From: Terriglobia bacterium
GTDB lineage: Bacteria; Acidobacteriota; Terriglobia; JAIQFV01
Length of the DNA stretch: 64,000 bases
Direction: 5' to 3'
NCBI GenBank assembly: GCA_020073085.1
Contig: JAIQFV010000011.1
Location: 90,153 to 154,152 of the forward strand
Positions 8,932 to 17,481 of this stretch are shown one piece after another. The notes beneath the pieces were generated by a model. The model saw only the letters and a program-made list of their open reading frames with translations. It searched no databases and was not told the DNA's origin. Position 1 is the stretch's first letter, and each line of letters starts with the position of its first letter. Position numbers and translations under genes: made by a program.

Positions 8932-8953
8932 GTGCAGGCGAGGACGCCTGCAC
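8932..8953. repeat. perfect short palindrome (GTGCAGGCG / CGCCTGCAC)
   Basis: A 9-bp perfect stem with a 4-nt loop (AGGA) lies between the molybdenum oxidoreductase and anti-sigma genes. It has no T tract. It resembles the GC-rich dispersed palindromes at 15779, 53135 and elsewhere in this window and is better read as a REP-like unit than a terminator. Confidence 0.5.
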
Positions 8954-8963
8954 TACTTTGACT

Positions 8964-9983
8964 CTAATGCCCGGCATACCAGTCATAACCCCGCTCGGCC
9001 CAATAGTCGGCCGGACGCTGATCGGTAAATCGAATGGTCCCGATTCGTTTGAGGTTCTTGATTCCGTACTTTACCGGGATCACCAGCCGCAACGGGGCTC
9101 CATGAGCGGGCGAGAGGGGACGTCCATTCATTTCATAGCAGAGCAGTGTCTGGGGATGCAGGGCGCTGGGCATGTCCAGGCCGACATAATATCCATTGTC
9201 GGGAGTCTCAAGACTGACGTACCGCACCAGATCCTCGGGTGCTTTCTGGACGTCGGGCGGCGCGCCGCTCATGGTGGCTGGTCCGTACCTGGCGGCAAAA
9301 TCCGCCAGCCGCGCTCCTGCCCATTGAACGACCTGACTCCACCCCTCGATACATTTCAGTTCTGTAACCATTTCCACGCGGGGTAACTGCTTGACCTCTT
9401 CCAAACCCAACGTGATTCCTCTTTCGCCCGTGGTGGTATCCTCGAACATGTTCTGAGTTCCGCTTCCCCCATATTCAGAGAGTCCCAGGACACGCAATCT
9501 CCATGAGGAGGGATCAAACTCGACGTCCATTCCCTCAGTTCCGTTAATTCGAGGCTCCTGTGCAAAGGAAAGGGAGAACGTTGGGGCAAGCCGCGTCCCC
9601 CTGAAGTAATCCCGTGCCAACTGTTCGTTGACTTGCAGGGTACTACGCAGAGGCCAGAGAATGTCGTCGTCCAAGCGACGCGAATTGAGCCAGCGCCATC
9701 CGGCATATCCTGCCAGGGCAGAGGCGCCCGCTACGAGGAAACTGCGCCGGGATCGGATTCTTGCTTGACGAAGGACTTCTTGATCCGTTCTGTTGCTGGG
9801 TTGATGGAGTGGTGCGGGGACTGGCGTGGCGTCTCCTTCCACCGGTCCTGTAGACTGCCCCGCCTGAGCCGATGCCACTAGCCCGGCCGGTACGGCCGCC
9901 CCTCCCTTGCCTTCCAAGTTCGCGCCCGCTCCGGTCACCTCGCTCCGAACGTTGTCGTTCGGATGCTCGACTTTGTCATTCAT
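8964..9983 (-). CDS. Tat-exported molybdopterin oxidoreductase, sulfite oxidase / MsrP-like
   Basis: The protein has 339 residues. After a low-complexity N-terminal tail of about 75 residues comes a twin-arginine signal (RSRRSFLV, RR at 79-80). The catalytic domain shows the oxidoreductase molybdopterin-binding fold with the molybdenum-ligating cysteine C211 in ELKCIEGWSQ and a C-terminal KYGIKNLKRIG stretch typical of the family. The ATG overlaps the end of the cytochrome b gene by 8 nt and has a GGAGG site, so translation is coupled. With a membrane cytochrome b as electron donor it could act like MsrPQ in repairing oxidised methionines or reduce another S- or N-oxide. The substrate is not determined by sequence. 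Confidence 0.87.
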   Translation of the reverse strand: MNDKVEHPNDNVRSEVTGAGANLEGKGGAAVPAGLVASAQAGQSTGPVEGDATPVPAPLHQPSNRTDQEVLRQARIRSRRSFLVAGASALAGYAGWRWLNSRRLDDDILWPLRSTLQVNEQLARDYFRGTRLAPTFSLSFAQEPRINGTEGMDVEFDPSSWRLRVLGLSEYGGSGTQNMFEDTTTGERGITLGLEEVKQLPRVEMVTELKCIEGWSQVVQWAGARLADFAARYGPATMSGAPPDVQKAPEDLVRYVSLETPDNGYYVGLDMPSALHPQTLLCYEMNGRPLSPAHGAPLRLVIPVKYGIKNLKRIGTIRFTDQRPADYWAERGYDWYAGH

Positions 9984-10647
9984 CGGGGGAATCCTCCAGG
10001 GTGATCAATTCAAACCCTGCAATCATGGCGCGGAAATTGTTCCATCCGGCTTTCATGACTTGGGCGATGTGAACAAGGAAGAATGCGAGGTAGCCCAGGG
10101 TCAATAGGAAATGTTCCATCCGTGCTGCGGGATATCCGCCGAGCAGGGACGTGAGCCACGCGAACTGGATCGGTTTATAAATGGCCAGTCCGGTGATCAG
10201 CGAACCCCCTCCCATCAGAATTATGGTCGTGTAGGCGATCTGTTGAGCCCCGTTGAATTTCCTTTGGGGAGGATGAAATTTACTTAAATGGAGATCGTGA
10301 AGCACTACTTGAATTGCTTCCCGGAAAGAGTGGCGGTTGGGAACCAGGTACCGCCATTCACCAGAAAAGACCGTGTAAATGACGTAGAGAAAACCATTGA
10401 TGGCAAAGAACCACATTAGGAAAAAGTGCCATGCCATCCCCTCAGCCAGGCGATGATTCAGATTGAGGGCGGTATAGAAGGAATCCGGGAAAAAGCGGAA
10501 CAACGTCCAGGATCCGAATCCGATGCGGTAGACGTCGTTCGCCCAATAGATGAGCAAACCACTCCATATCATCAGGGTCAACACTGGGAAATTGATCCAG
10601 TGAAACCAGCGGATGGCCAACGGATGTTTCTCTTCAATCTTTTTCAT
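9976..10647 (-). CDS. membrane cytochrome b561-type electron carrier
   Basis: The 223-residue protein has four or five membrane helices and conserved haem-binding histidines: HP...RWFHW near the N-terminus, HRLAEGMAWHFF in the second helix and HFLLTLGYLAFFLVH near the C-terminus. This fits the cytochrome b561 / hydrogenase-type b subunit group that passes quinol electrons to a periplasmic partner. It is encoded between a redoxin and the molybdenum oxidoreductase, overlapping the latter, so it is the likely electron donor to that enzyme. I used the ATG at 10647; a TTG at 10662 would add five residues. Neither has a strong ribosome site. Confidence 0.85.
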   Translation of the reverse strand: MKKIEEKHPLAIRWFHWINFPVLTLMIWSGLLIYWANDVYRIGFGSWTLFRFFPDSFYTALNLNHRLAEGMAWHFFLMWFFAINGFLYVIYTVFSGEWRYLVPNRHSFREAIQVVLHDLHLSKFHPPQRKFNGAQQIAYTTIILMGGGSLITGLAIYKPIQFAWLTSLLGGYPAARMEHFLLTLGYLAFFLVHIAQVMKAGWNNFRAMIAGFELITLEDSPDE

Positions 10648-10706
10648 AGCTGGATGACTCAATAATCAAACAAATGGGCTGCGGACACCCGCGCTCCAAA
10701 TGAACT

Positions 10707-11306
10707 TTAATTCGAATCCTGCAACAGCTCTTCAATTTTCCGGGCAAGCTTCTCCTCGCCGGCAGCGTTTCGGTAATTCAGTTCTCCCTCCCAGCGAAAC
10801 CGGATACGACCGCGTTTGTCGATCAGGTGAATCGTGGGCCAAAACTGCTGTTGCCACCGGGTCCAATTGGCGGCTTGCGGGTCCAGGAGAATGGGATATT
10901 CAATGCCCAACTCCTTGACGCGGCGAGCCACATTGTTGGGATTGCGCTCAATTTCCGTCTCGGGGGTATGAATCCCGATGACGGTGACCTCTTTGGGCGC
11001 AAACTTCTTGTAAAGCCGATCATAGGCCGGCAGATTATGGCGGCAGTTGATGCAGGCGAACGTCCAGAACTCGATGACAGTCACCTTCCCAAGTCGCGAT
11101 GAAAGGGGGATGGGGACTCCACCGGGTGTATTCAACCAGGTACCGCCCACTAGTTCAGGTGCTGCCATATCCAGAGCAACAGGCTGTTCCTCCGTCTTGG
11201 AAAAAGCGGCTCTAACCAGAAGGCCCAGGCTTAACAGGATCAGGACCGTGGTTGAACTTAATGCTAAAGCAAAGGAAAGAGTCGAGAATATTCTTGGTTT
11301 TTTCAT
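10707..11306 (-). CDS. membrane-anchored or secreted thioredoxin-like protein (TlpA/DipZ type)
   Basis: The 199-residue protein starts with a hydrophobic anchor or signal (about residues 10-33), followed by a thioredoxin fold with active site C85-INC-88 in WTFACINCRHNLP and a cis-proline region FWPTIHLIDKRG. CINC in place of CGPC, with a long insert after the active site, resembles the redoxin domain of DipZ-like proteins. It should reduce or oxidise disulfides in the periplasm. It heads the run redoxin, cytochrome b, molybdenum oxidoreductase, so a shared role in periplasmic thiol or methionine repair is plausible. Confidence 0.85.
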   Translation of the reverse strand: MKKPRIFSTLSFALALSSTTVLILLSLGLLVRAAFSKTEEQPVALDMAAPELVGGTWLNTPGGVPIPLSSRLGKVTVIEFWTFACINCRHNLPAYDRLYKKFAPKEVTVIGIHTPETEIERNPNNVARRVKELGIEYPILLDPQAANWTRWQQQFWPTIHLIDKRGRIRFRWEGELNYRNAAGEEKLARKIEELLQDSN

Positions 11307-11468
11307 TTTCGAATTCGTCCGGCCCCATCTGGCTCTCGCGTTTTTTGATTTGTGGCACTTACACGAGATAAATCAGTTCCATAGCTTGCGGGGACTATCG
11401 CCACACTCTGTTAATCTCTCCAGTCGGGTAATTTATTCCCAAAGAACAAATTTTTTTTGGGTTGGGGG

Positions 11469-11825
11469 GAAGAAGTTGCCAGTGATCGGTTGTCAGTGGG
11501 CAGTGGTCAGTGGGCAGGGGTCAGTGATCAGTGGTCAGTGGTCAGTGATCAGTGGTCGGTGATCAGTGGTCAGTGGTCAGTTGCCAGTGAGCAGCTCTCG
11601 ATCGCCAGTAGGGTTCATTCCGATCTATTTGATCAGACAATCGAACTCACTCTTGATTAGAGGAAAATCATATATCGTCGGACATCGATGGGCTTCAAGA
11701 CTTCGATCCTCTCGATCTTGCTGACTGCTGATGGCTAATAGCTGACGGCTGATTGCTGGCAACTGATCACTGACCACTGGCAACTGACCACTGACCACTG
11801 ATCACCGACCACTGGCAACTTCTTC
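11469..11825. mobile_element. element A: 357-bp inverted heptad-repeat element without a gene
   Basis: The left arm (11474-11606) is 19 consecutive 7-bp units of the form AGTGGTC, AGTGATC, AGTTGCC and close variants, in almost perfect register. The right arm (11723-11820) is 14 similar units in the opposite orientation. Both outer ends read GAAGAAGTTGCCAGTG toward the centre, which defines termini at 11469 and 11825. The right terminus abuts the stop codon of the glucosidase gene. The 116-bp centre shows no gene. It is built like element C, which carries an IVP-type gene, so I read it as a non-autonomous relative. No open frame of interest lies between 11307 and 11468. Confidence 0.65.
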
Positions 11826-14465
11826 TCATTCCCCGCTTTGCTGGATCAATTTGGCCACCAGCCCGGTCCATCCGGTTTGATGGCTGGCGCCGATTCCGGC
11901 GCCGTTATCTCCGTGAAAATATTCATTGAAGGGAATTAAATCTCTCCAATGCGGATCCGTTTGAAATTTCTCCGTGCCGCCAAAGGTAGGTCTACGGCCG
12001 CTGCGACCGCGTAGAAAAATGTGAGTGAGGCGGCGAGAAATCTGGGTGGCGACCTGCCACAGATTCATCATCCGGCCCGAGCCGGTGGGGAATTCGACTT
12101 TATACTCGTCTCCCAAAAAATGATGGAATTTTTGCAGCGACTCAATCAGGAGGAAATTCAGAGGGAACCAGATGGGTCCACGCCAGTTTGAATTACCCCC
12201 AAAGAGGCCTGTCGATGATTCAGCGGGCTCATAGTCCACGCGATATTCTGTATGGTTAATGTGTAGTGAATACGGATGATTTTGGTGATAGCGAGACAGG
12301 GCTCGAATCCCGTGGGGGGAGAGGAACTCCTCCTCATCGAGCATGTACTTTAGAACACGCCGCAGGCGATGACGGTTGACGAGCGAGAGAAACCGCCGAA
12401 AGCCGTGCGGGGAGGACTGGGTTTCAATGTTATCGCTGAGATCGGCCCGATTTTCAATGAACCACTGCATGCGCCGCTTGAAGCCGGGCAGTTTATCGAC
12501 GATCTCAGAATCCAGGGTCTCGACGGCGAACAGGGGAATCAATCCGACCATGGAACGAAGCCGGATCGGGAAATGCTTGCCGTTGTCGAGGTGCAGGACA
12601 TCATAGTAAAAGCCGTCCTGTTCGTCCCAGAGTTCAATGTCCTTGCCTCCCAGGTTGTTCATCGCATTGCAGATATAAACAAAGTGCTCAAAAAACTTGC
12701 TGGCGACGTCCTCGTAGGCAGAATCCCTTCGCGCCAGCTCCAGTGCAATGGCCAGCATGTTCAGGCAATACATCCCCATCCAACTGGTGGCGTCGGATTG
12801 CTCGATGTGTCCTCCGGTAGGGAGCGGGGCACTCCGGTCGAAGACCCCGATGTTGTCGAGACCAAGGAACCCTCCCTGGAAAACGTTTCTCCCTTGAGCA
12901 TCCTTGCGGTTGACCCACCAGGTGAAGTTGAGCAGCAGCTTATGAAAAACGCGCTCCAGGAAGCGGAAGTCCGCGGTGCCGCGCCGTTTCTTCTCAATCT
13001 TGTAGACGCGCCAGGCGGCCCATGCGTGCACGGGTGGGTTGACATCTCCCAAGGCCCACTCATAAGCAGGAATCTGTCCGTTGGGATGCATGTACCACTC
13101 ACGAAGCAGGAGGACCAATTGTTCTTTCGCGAAGTCGCAGTCCATGAGGGCGAGAGGAATGCAGTGAAACGCCAGGTCCCAGGCGGCATACCAGGGGTAT
13201 TCCCATTTGTCGGGCATGGAAATCACATCGCCGTTGTACAGATGCGTCCAATCATGGTTTCTCCCATACAACCGCTCAGGTGGAGGCTCCGGACCTGCGG
13301 GGTCACCCTTCAGCCATCGGCTCACTTCATAATGATAGAATTGCTTGCCCCACAACATCCCCGCAAACGCTTGCCTCTGCACCCGCCGGGCATCTTCCGA
13401 AAGGGCGCGCGGGGCCAATTGAGCGAAAAACTCATCGGCCTCTTTTTTTCTCTGATCCATCATGCCTTCAAACTCCGCGCCAAAGGATGGCGAGTGAGCC
13501 GGATCCGGAGTAAAGCGAAGACGAACGGTGGCAGTCGCACCGGGATCGATCCGCAAGGGATAACAGGCGGCCGCCTTTGATCCGATCCCCTCGGGGTTAA
13601 CCGCTGATTTGACACCCTCCACGACGAAGTCGTTGAAACCATCCTTCACGAATGGAGAGCTGTTTTCCAAATTACAGAGACGGTGAAAGTTGGTCTCGTT
13701 TTCAGTGAATAGAAGTTGCGGCGTCCCTTCACAGATCAGTTTACGGTGCCCATAGTAGGAATGGTCCATCTCAATCACGGGAGAACCTTCCATTCTCTCT
13801 CCCTGCTGCATTCGAGGGCGCCTTTCGCCAAATCCCCACGACCAGGTGTTTCGAAACCATAGCGTGGGCAGCAGATACAAAGAAGCGGGTTCAGGGCCGC
13901 GATTGATCACCTCAATCCGGATCAGGATGTCCTCGGCTGTGGCCTTGGCATATTCGACAAAGACGTCGAAGTAACGGTCCTCGTCGAAGACCCCCGTATC
14001 AATCAATTCAAACTCCAAATCGTTCCGCCCTCGCCGCCGGTTCTCCTCAAGCAAACGGGCATATGGAAATTCGGCCTGCGGGTACTTATAGAGGTAGTGC
14101 ATGTAGGAATGCGTGGGTGTCGAGTCGAGATAAAAGTAATACTCCTTTACATCTTCGCCATGGTTGCCCTCGTTGCCCGTCAATCCAAAGAGACGTTCCT
14201 TGAGGATGGGGTCCCGGCCGTTCCACAGCGCCAAGGCAAAGCAAATGTATTGATGTCGATCGCAGATTCCCGCAAGCCCATCTTCGTTCCAGCGATAAGC
14301 GCGGATTCGGGCGTGGTCATGAGGAAAATTCTCCCAGGCTGTTCCATGAGAACTGTAGTCTTCGCGCACGGTTCCCCACGCCCGTTCGCTCAGATAGGGT
14401 CCCCAGCGTTTCCAATGGGCCTTGTGCTCGCGGGATGCTTCGAGCCGGAGGTCTTCTTGAGTCAT
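11826..14465 (-). CDS. GH63-like glucosidase, paralog 1
   Basis: This 879-residue protein belongs to the bacterial glucosidase group related to GH63 and mannosylglycerate hydrolase: a beta-rich N-terminal domain with [21 protein letters not shown], then an (alpha/alpha)6 barrel with [26 protein letters not shown] (in part), [15 protein letters not shown] and [11 protein letters not shown] near the C-terminus. It has no signal peptide, so it should act in the cytoplasm on alpha-glucosides or similar small sugars; the exact substrate cannot be read. A GAGAGG site precedes the ATG. A paralog of identical length lies at 20715-23354. Repeat elements lie directly against its stop codon and about 40 bp before its start. 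Confidence 0.88.
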   Translation of the reverse strand: MTQEDLRLEASREHKAHWKRWGPYLSERAWGTVREDYSSHGTAWENFPHDHARIRAYRWNEDGLAGICDRHQYICFALALWNGRDPILKERLFGLTGNEGNHGEDVKEYYFYLDSTPTHSYMHYLYKYPQAEFPYARLLEENRRRGRNDLEFELIDTGVFDEDRYFDVFVEYAKATAEDILIRIEVINRGPEPASLYLLPTLWFRNTWSWGFGERRPRMQQGERMEGSPVIEMDHSYYGHRKLICEGTPQLLFTENETNFHRLCNLENSSPFVKDGFNDFVVEGVKSAVNPEGIGSKAAACYPLRIDPGATATVRLRFTPDPAHSPSFGAEFEGMMDQRKKEADEFFAQLAPRALSEDARRVQRQAFAGMLWGKQFYHYEVSRWLKGDPAGPEPPPERLYGRNHDWTHLYNGDVISMPDKWEYPWYAAWDLAFHCIPLALMDCDFAKEQLVLLLREWYMHPNGQIPAYEWALGDVNPPVHAWAAWRVYKIEKKRRGTADFRFLERVFHKLLLNFTWWVNRKDAQGRNVFQGGFLGLDNIGVFDRSAPLPTGGHIEQSDATSWMGMYCLNMLAIALELARRDSAYEDVASKFFEHFVYICNAMNNLGGKDIELWDEQDGFYYDVLHLDNGKHFPIRLRSMVGLIPLFAVETLDSEIVDKLPGFKRRMQWFIENRADLSDNIETQSSPHGFRRFLSLVNRHRLRRVLKYMLDEEEFLSPHGIRALSRYHQNHPYSLHINHTEYRVDYEPAESSTGLFGGNSNWRGPIWFPLNFLLIESLQKFHHFLGDEYKVEFPTGSGRMMNLWQVATQISRRLTHIFLRGRSGRRPTFGGTEKFQTDPHWRDLIPFNEYFHGDNGAGIGASHQTGWTGLVAKLIQQSGE

Positions 14466-14505
14466 TAGCTGAACCTCTCGATAAAGTGCATAGCCTGATT
14501 TCGAA

Positions 14506-15290
14506 CGAAGCCGGAAGCCAGAGGCCGGAAGCCAGAAGCCAGAAGCCAGAAGCCGGAAGCCAGAAGCCGGAAGCCAGAAGCCAGAAGCCAGAAGCCAGAA
14601 GCCGGAAGCCGGAAGCCAGAAGCCAGAAGCAGGAAGCCAGAAGCCGGAAGCCGGAAGCAGGATGAATCAAGATGAAATAAGGAGCACGGGTTTAATCGCC
14701 CCTTTGGCGTCTGATTCCTGACCTCTGATTTCGAAGCCCTTGCAATGCGTCTATGACAAGAGACTACATTCTATATAAGACTGACCTCGGAGAGCAATTA
14801 ATACGAACAATGGAATTGGAGTTACATGGGGCGAAGGTGTAGTCCTCGCGGCAGGATTGTCCGCCGATGCGGCTGAGGTCTGGAGTCAGAATGGCGACAG
14901 GCAATTAGGAATTGACATTTGAAATTGGGGGTTTCTATCCGAGTTCAGATGTCCGACTTCCGACATCTGACTTCCCACTTCTGATCTCCGGCTTCTGGCT
15001 TCCGGCCTCTGGCCTCCGGCCTCTGGCCTCTGGCCTCTGGCTTCCGGCTTCTGGCCTCTGGCTTCTGGCCTCTGGCTTCTGGCCTCTGGCTTCCGGCCTC
15101 TGGCCTCCGGCCTCTGGCCTCCGGCCTCCGGCCTCTGGCCTCTGGCTTCTGGCTTCCGGCTTCTGGCCTCTGGCCTCTGGCCTCTGGCTTCTGGCCTCTG
15201 GCCTCTGGCCTCTGGCTTCTGGCTTCCGGATTCCAGCCTCTGGCTTCCGGCCTCAATATCCAGAACAGCGTAGTTCGACTGAACAAGAGA
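14506..15290. mobile_element. element B: large inverted heptad-repeat element
   Basis: The left arm (14506-14660) is 22 units such as GGAAGCC and AGAAGCC. The right arm (14946-15254) is about 44 units in reverse orientation (GGCTTCT, GGCCTCT, GGCCTCC), grading at its inner end into CCGACTT-type units. A non-repetitive tail (15255-15290) containing CAATATCCAGAA and TTCGACTGAACAAGAGA follows; a close match to this tail ends element E. The 285-bp centre holds no gene. Long open frames here encode only RPEARGQ-type repeats in several frames and are artefacts of the 21-bp (3 x 7) period. The element fills the space between the VOC gene and the glucosidase start. Confidence 0.62.
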
Positions 15291-15315
15291 GTACATCAGG
15301 GTCGAATGTCGCTGG

Positions 15316-15714
15316 CTAGTCCTTCCGAATCACCCTGAAAAAGTAGAGGGTGAGGCCATTGGGATCGGAAAGGCAGAAGCTCTTATGTCCCCACTCCTGG
15401 TCGGTCAGCTTCTGTTTGATGGGCAGGTCCCTCTCGAGAGCCCGCCGGTATCGGTCCTCGAGGTCGTCAACTTCGATGACCATGAACGCGCCTTGGGGAG
15501 GCCGATCATCGAAGAGGTGGGAGGCGTGACCGCTCCGAGGGAAAGTGAGTATTTCGATGATCCCTGAGGCGGCCCCGAAGAGAATTCCGCGGTCATCGGG
15601 ACTGCGGTCCCATGACTCGAGCACAGGAAGCTCCAGCCCGTCGCGGTAGAATGCGACCGTGGCCTCGTAATCTCGCGTAAAGAAGGAAAATCGGAACTGC
15701 CCTCTCCTGTCCAT
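15316..15714 (-). CDS. VOC-fold (glyoxalase/bleomycin resistance-like) protein
   Basis: The 132-residue protein has the paired beta-alpha-beta-beta-beta pattern of the vicinal oxygen chelate superfamily: FSFFTRDYEATVAFYRDGLEL at the start and SDPNGLTLYFFRV at the end. The first motif lacks the usual histidine, so a catalytic metal site may be incomplete. I start at the ATG at 15714, which has a GGAG close before it; an extension to 15843 would run through the palindrome at 15779 and is rejected. Substrate unknown. It lies upstream of glucosidase paralog 1, as a larger VOC protein does for paralog 2. Confidence 0.78.
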   Translation of the reverse strand: MDRRGQFRFSFFTRDYEATVAFYRDGLELPVLESWDRSPDDRGILFGAASGIIEILTFPRSGHASHLFDDRPPQGAFMVIEVDDLEDRYRRALERDLPIKQKLTDQEWGHKSFCLSDPNGLTLYFFRVIRKD

Positions 15715-15778
15715 GGGCTCCAAAGCAAATACAAACGCTGGAAACAGAGTTATATCGGGCAATGGTGGATTGTTCGCT

Positions 15779-15810
15779 GTAGGGGCGCCCGCCGTGGCGG
15801 GCGCCCCTAC
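15779..15810. repeat. perfect 15-bp GC-rich palindrome
   Basis: GTAGGGGCGCCCGCC (15779-15793) pairs perfectly with its complement (15796-15810) around a 2-nt centre. It sits upstream of the VOC gene with no T tract and is flanked by ordinary sequence. This shape is typical of dispersed REP-like palindromes rather than terminators. Confidence 0.6.
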
Positions 15811-15854
15811 GCTGAAACATGCACGATTTTGTAACATTTTCAATGGTGTTCGTA

Positions 15855-17225
15855 TCAGTCCACCGGCTTCACATCCTCCATCAAGGCAAAGAAGCCCTCG
15901 GCAAGGGTCGGATGAATATAGACGGCTCCTTTCAGGAACGTGAAAGGCAGACCAGCGCGCATGACGGTGCCGATGATCTGGATGAGTTCCCCTCCTTCCA
16001 CCGCCAGCATGGACGCCCCCAGGATACGGTCGTTCGAAGCGTCCACGACAAGTTTCATAAGGCCGGCGGTTTCGTCACGTTCAATGGCACGGGCCACGTA
16101 ACTCATGGGAATCTTTCCGATCTTCAGCCGGTATCCTTTCTTCCTTGCCTCTTTCTCAGTCATCCCGACCCCTCCGAGCTGCGGGTCGGTAAAGACGGAA
16201 TACGGCACCAGGCGGTCGGCGATGGTCAGGTTTTTCCCTTCCACCAGATTTCCATAGATGATCTGAAAATCGTTGTATGAGACGTGCGTGAATGCGGGAC
16301 CGCCCTTGACATCGCCCAAAGCCCAGACGCCGGGGACGTTCGTCTCGAGGCGTTGGTTGACCTTGATGAACCCATCCTTGTCGGTCTCGATACCCGCCTT
16401 CTCGAGGCTGAGCCGGTCGCTGTTGGGCCTTCGGCCCACGGCGACGAGAAGATGCGATCCCGTCAACACGTTCGTGGAGTTTCCGGATTCAACGGTTAAA
16501 TGAATTGTCGTTCCCTTTTTCTCCACCCGAGTCGAGTTGGCGTTCAGCAGAAACGCGCTGCCCTCGGCCTCGAGAGCTTTTTGCAGTTCTACGGTGACGT
16601 CGGCATCCTCGCGGGGGAGGATCTGGCCTCCGCGATGGATAACGGTCACGCGGCAGCCGAATCGGCGAAACATCTGTCCAAACTCCAGACCGATGTACCC
16701 GCCCCCGAGTACCAGCAGATGTTCGGGCAATTCCTTCAATTCCATGATGCTCGCATTGGTCAGGTAATCGATGGTATCCAGGCCTGGCAACACAGGGAGG
16801 CTGGTCCGAGTCCCTGTGTTGATGAAGATTTTTTCGGCTTCGAGTGTTTCGTCTTTTACTTGAAGCTGATGCGGAGCCGTAAAGCGCGCCTCCCCCCGGT
16901 ACAGTCGCAGCGTTTTGCGGGCATCCACGCGACGTTGTTGGCCGTCGCGGAAGGATTGGACGATCTTGTTTTTTCGCGCCACAACGGCGGCCATATCAAC
17001 CCTGACATCCGCAGCTCGAACCCCCCAGCGGTCGGCGTTCCGGGCGTAATGCGCCACCTGGGCGCTATGAACCATGGTTTTAGTCGGTGTGCACCCGGTA
17101 TTGATGCAGGTCCCGCCGAGGTGTGACTTCTCGATGAGGGCAACCTTGAGCCCTCGATCGGCCAGGTTTTGTGAAAGAGGATTTCCTCCCTGCCCGGATC
17201 CAATCACGATGGCGTCGTATTTCAC
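15855..17225 (-). CDS. MerA-like FAD-dependent pyridine nucleotide-disulfide oxidoreductase
   Basis: The 456-residue flavoprotein has an N-terminal FAD site (GSGQGGNPLSQNLA), the redox-active pair C40-INTG-C45 followed by PTKTM, an NAD(P)H site (LGGGYIGLEFGQMF), the second FAD motif (VWALGDVKGGPAFTHVS) and the interface-domain HPTLAEGF. This is the mercuric reductase/dihydrolipoamide dehydrogenase fold. It lacks the C-terminal vicinal cysteine pair and the N-terminal metal-binding domain of true MerA and has no mer neighbours, so general disulfide or quinone reduction is more likely than mercury reduction. It is transcribed toward the VOC gene, downstream of NDH-2. Confidence 0.9.
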   Translation of the reverse strand: MKYDAIVIGSGQGGNPLSQNLADRGLKVALIEKSHLGGTCINTGCTPTKTMVHSAQVAHYARNADRWGVRAADVRVDMAAVVARKNKIVQSFRDGQQRRVDARKTLRLYRGEARFTAPHQLQVKDETLEAEKIFINTGTRTSLPVLPGLDTIDYLTNASIMELKELPEHLLVLGGGYIGLEFGQMFRRFGCRVTVIHRGGQILPREDADVTVELQKALEAEGSAFLLNANSTRVEKKGTTIHLTVESGNSTNVLTGSHLLVAVGRRPNSDRLSLEKAGIETDKDGFIKVNQRLETNVPGVWALGDVKGGPAFTHVSYNDFQIIYGNLVEGKNLTIADRLVPYSVFTDPQLGGVGMTEKEARKKGYRLKIGKIPMSYVARAIERDETAGLMKLVVDASNDRILGASMLAVEGGELIQIIGTVMRAGLPFTFLKGAVYIHPTLAEGFFALMEDVKPVD

Positions 17226-17481
17226 GAAGCGACCTCCCGGTTACCAGGACGTTTCATTGATCAAATGTAGTGATGTTGGCAAAGACCCCGGCGACGGTCA
17301 GCTACTCTGCCGCACGTTATCGCGGAAGGCCCAGCCAACGGGATCTCACAATCGAACGAGAACGAACAACCTCACCCCAAGGCCCGCGTGCTGATTGGTC
17401 TGAATTGAACGCCCAATGTAATCTCTCTTTCGCCTTCTGTCCAGATGCAGGATTCATCGGTGGGGTGATCTGAGAGGAGAA

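Noticed and set aside
11474..11606. Possible CRISPR-like array
   Set aside because: Units are only 7 bp, contiguous, without spacers, and no cas gene is present in the window.
12369..13580. 403-codon plus-strand frame opposite glucosidase paralog 1 (and 21483-22346 opposite paralog 2)
   Set aside because: Antisense to conserved glucosidase coding sequence in both paralogs; the translated antisense products show no independent features.
14886..15319. Long open frames on both strands encoding RPEARGQ/ASGLWLL-type repeats (also 14317-14670)
   Set aside because: They are produced by the 7-bp arrays of element B (3 x 7 = 21 bp keeps every frame open). Several frames on both strands are open at once, with no ribosome site or homology.
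15855..17225. Annotation as mercuric reductase (merA)
   Set aside because: The C-terminal cysteine pair, the N-terminal metal domain and all mer neighbours are absent; only the general fold and redox centre agree.
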